In this document: one piece after another, positions 61,701 to 64,000 of the stretch
How the letters are laid out: the number at the start of each line of letters is the position of its first letter
How positions within the stretch are numbered: the first letter of the stretch is position 1
NCBI GenBank assembly: GCA_949358305.1
Contig: CASHSZ010000120.1
Location: 26,001 to 90,000 of the forward strand
Direction: 5' to 3'
DNA length: 64,000 bases
DNA from: Strigamia acuminata
Lineage: Eukaryota > Arthropoda > Chilopoda > Geophilomorpha > Linotaeniidae
Notes under the pieces: model-generated
Seen by the model: the letters and a program-made list of their open reading frames with translations, nothing else
Database searches by the model: none
What the model was told of the DNA's origin: nothing
Program-made: the position numbers and the translations under genes

Positions 61701-64000
61701 TGGCTTTGACTAAGCGCACCATGACTTGGACTAAGCGGACTATGATTTTGACTAAGCGCACTATGGTTTGGGCTAAGCGCACCTTGACTTGGGCTAAGCG
61801 CACCATGATTTGAACTAAGCGCACTATGACTTTGACTAAGCGCACCATGGCTCGGACTAAGCGCACCATGACGTGGGCTAAGCGCACCATGACGTGGGCT
61901 AAGCGCACCATGACGTGGGCTAAACGCACAATGATGTGGGCTAAGCGCACCATCGCTTGGACTAAGCGCACCATGACGTGGGCTAAGCGCACCATGACGT
62001 GGGCTAAGCGCACCATGACGTGGGCTAAGCGCACCATGACGTGGGCTAAGCACACCATGACGTGGGCTAAGCGCACCATCGCTTGGACTAAGCGCACGAT
62101 GACTTGGGCTAAGCACACTATGGCTCGGACTAAGCGCACCATGACGTGGGCTAAGCGCACCATGACGTGGGCTAAGCACACCATGACGTGAGCTAAGCGC
62201 ACCATTGCTTGGACTAAGTGCACCATGACTTTGACTAAGCGCACCATGACTTTGACTAAGCGCACCATGGCTTTGACTAAGCGCACCATGACTTGGGCTA
62301 AGCGGACTATGACTTTGACTAAGCGCACCATGGTTTGGGCTAAGCGCACCATGACGTGGGCTAAGCGCACCATGACTTGGGCTAAGCGCAGTATGACTTT
62401 GACTAAGCGCAACATGACTTGGGCTAAGCGCAGTATGACTTTGACTAAGCGCACTATGACTTTGACTAAGCGCACCATGGCTTTGACTAAACGCACCATG
62501 ACGTGGGCTAAGCGCACCATGGCTTGGACTAAGCGCACCATGACGTGGGCTAAGCGCACCATGACGTGGGCTAAGCGCACCATGACGTGGGCTAAGCGCA
62601 CCATGATGTGAGCTAAGCGCACTATTGCTTGGACTAAGTGCACCATGACTTTGACTAAGCGCACCATGACCTTGACTAAGCGCACCATGGCTTTGACTAA
62701 GCGCACCATGATTTGGACTAAGCGCACCATGACTTTGACTAAGCGCACCATGGTTTGGGCTAAGCGCACCTTGACTTGGGCTAAGCGAACCATGATTTGA
62801 ACTAAGCGCACTATGACTTTGACTAAGCGCACCATGGCTCGGACTAAGCGAACTATGACGTGGGCTAAGCGCACCATGACGTGGGCTAAGCGCACCATCG
62901 CTTGGACTAAGCGCACCATGACTTGGGCTAAGCACACTATGACTTGGACTAAGCGCATCATGGAATAGACTAAGCGCACCATGGCTTTGGCTAAGCGCAC
63001 CATGACTTGAGCTAAGCGCACTATGACTTGGACTAAGCGCATCATGGAATGGACTAAGCGCACCATGACTTTGGCTAAGCGCACCATGACTTGAGCTAAG
63101 CGCACTATGACTTTGACTAAGCGCATCATGGAATGGACTAAGTGCACCATGACTTTGACTAAGCGCACCATGACTTTGACTAAGCGCACCATGATTTGGA
63201 CTAAGCGCACCATGGCTTTGACTAAGCGCACCATGACTTGGACTAAGCAGACTATGATTTTGACTAAGCGCACCATGGTTTGGGCTAAGCGCACCTTGAC
63301 TTGGGCTAAGCGCACCATGATTTGAACTAAGCGCACTATGACTTTGACTAAGCGCACCATGGCTCGGACTAAGCGCACCATGACGTGGGCTAAGCGCACA
63401 ATGATGTGGGCTAAGCGCACCATGACTTGGGCTAAGCGCACTATGACTTTGACTAAGCGCACCAAGGCTAGGACTAAGCGCACCATGACGTGGGCTAAGC
63501 GCACCATGACGTGGGCTAAGCGCACAATGATGTGGGCTAAGCGCACCATGACTTGGGCTAAGCGCACCATGACTTTGACTAAGCGCACCATGGCTTTGAC
63601 TAAGCGCACCATGATTTGGACTAAGCGCACCATGGCTTTGACTAAGCGCACCTTGACTTGGGCTAAGCGGACTATGACTTTGACTAAGCGCACCATGATT
63701 TGGACTAAGCGCACCATGGCTTTGACTAAGCGCACCATGACTTGGGCTAAGCGGACTATGACTTTGACTAAGCGCACCATGGTTTGGGCTAAGCGCACCA
63801 TGACGTGGGCTAAGCGCACCATGACTTGGGCTAAGCGCAGTATGACTTTGACTAAGCGCAACATGACTTGGACTAAGCGCAGTATGACTTTGACTAAGCG
63901 CACTATGAATTTGACTAAGCGCACCATGGCTTTGACTAAACGCACCATGACGTGGGCTAAGCGCACCATGGCTTGGACTAAGCGCACCATGACGTGGGCT
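58763..64000. repeat. 21-bp minisatellite, array 4 (about 249 units), runs off the edge
   Basis: Continuation of array 3 across the copia insertion. Higher-order structure is visible: the block starting GAATAGACTAAG at 58763 recurs at 61451 (2688 bp, 128 units), with a related shorter step at 60296 (1533 bp, 73 units). The second block lacks one 21-bp unit near 62360. A minus-strand frame of 1392 codons made of LSPSHGA/LSQSHGA heptads spans it, but it follows from the period and is not counted as a gene. Confidence 0.95.

Noticed and set aside
58757-62935. A 1392-codon minus-strand frame of LSPSHGA/LSQSHGA heptads, and 629- and 609-codon frames at 4464-6353 and 4487-6316.
   Set aside because: A 21-bp period keeps any stop-free frame open indefinitely. 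Two minus-strand frames are open together and a plus-strand frame is open over long stretches. Copia LTR sequence supplies some ends. No promoter or selection on the peptide is visible.

Overview
This is repetitive eukaryotic nuclear DNA. The evidence is a Ty1/copia LTR retrotransposon with 280-bp TG...CA LTRs and a tRNA-type primer site, a hAT-type MITE with an 8-bp target duplication, a 21-bp minisatellite, and very large inverted repeats. I see no rRNA or tRNA gene, no intact host gene and no CRISPR array. Nothing allows a firm species call; a protist, alga or invertebrate would all fit.

Layout. (i) 1-4526: the 5' part of a copia element on the minus strand (5' LTR at 4247-4526), running off the left edge. 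(ii) 4527-6225: 21-bp minisatellite, then about 0.5 kb of other DNA. (iii) The segment 1710-6739 is repeated in tandem at 6743-11772, joined by a 3-bp filler. (iv) 11259-12925: non-coding DNA with a 234-bp direct repeat. (v) 12926-13919: more minisatellite. (vi) 13920-58762: a second copia element on the plus strand, with identical-looking LTRs and a perfect 5-bp target duplication (GAATA) in the minisatellite. (vii) 58763-64000: minisatellite with a 2688-bp higher-order repeat, continuing past the right edge.

The unusual part is inside the plus-strand copia. A 38,414-bp block (17457-55870) splits its integrase between the second catalytic Asp and the catalytic Glu. The block is flanked by a 4-bp duplication (TTAT), and the minus-strand copia shows the same site empty. 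It consists of two near-identical units, A (17457-35949, 18,493 bp) and B (36004-55870, 19,867 bp), separated by a 54-bp spacer. The outer ends form a weak 10-bp inverted repeat (CCTTATGGCG / CCTTTTCGCG), and the right end carries a 9-bp-stem hairpin 3 nt from the terminus. The units encode no recognisable transposase. They contain foldback cassettes, a 392-bp hAT-type MITE, a 4.4-kb palindrome with a 77-bp spacer, a 1374-bp repeat made of opposed palindromes (two copies in A, three in B), and 56-bp arrays facing each other on either side of it.

Inferred order of events: minisatellite growth; copia insertions into it; the 5-kb tandem duplication (order relative to the others unknown); arrival of the composite 38-kb element in the plus-strand copia. 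The 5-kb and 18.5-kb copies look identical, so recent duplication or assembly error must be separated by long reads.
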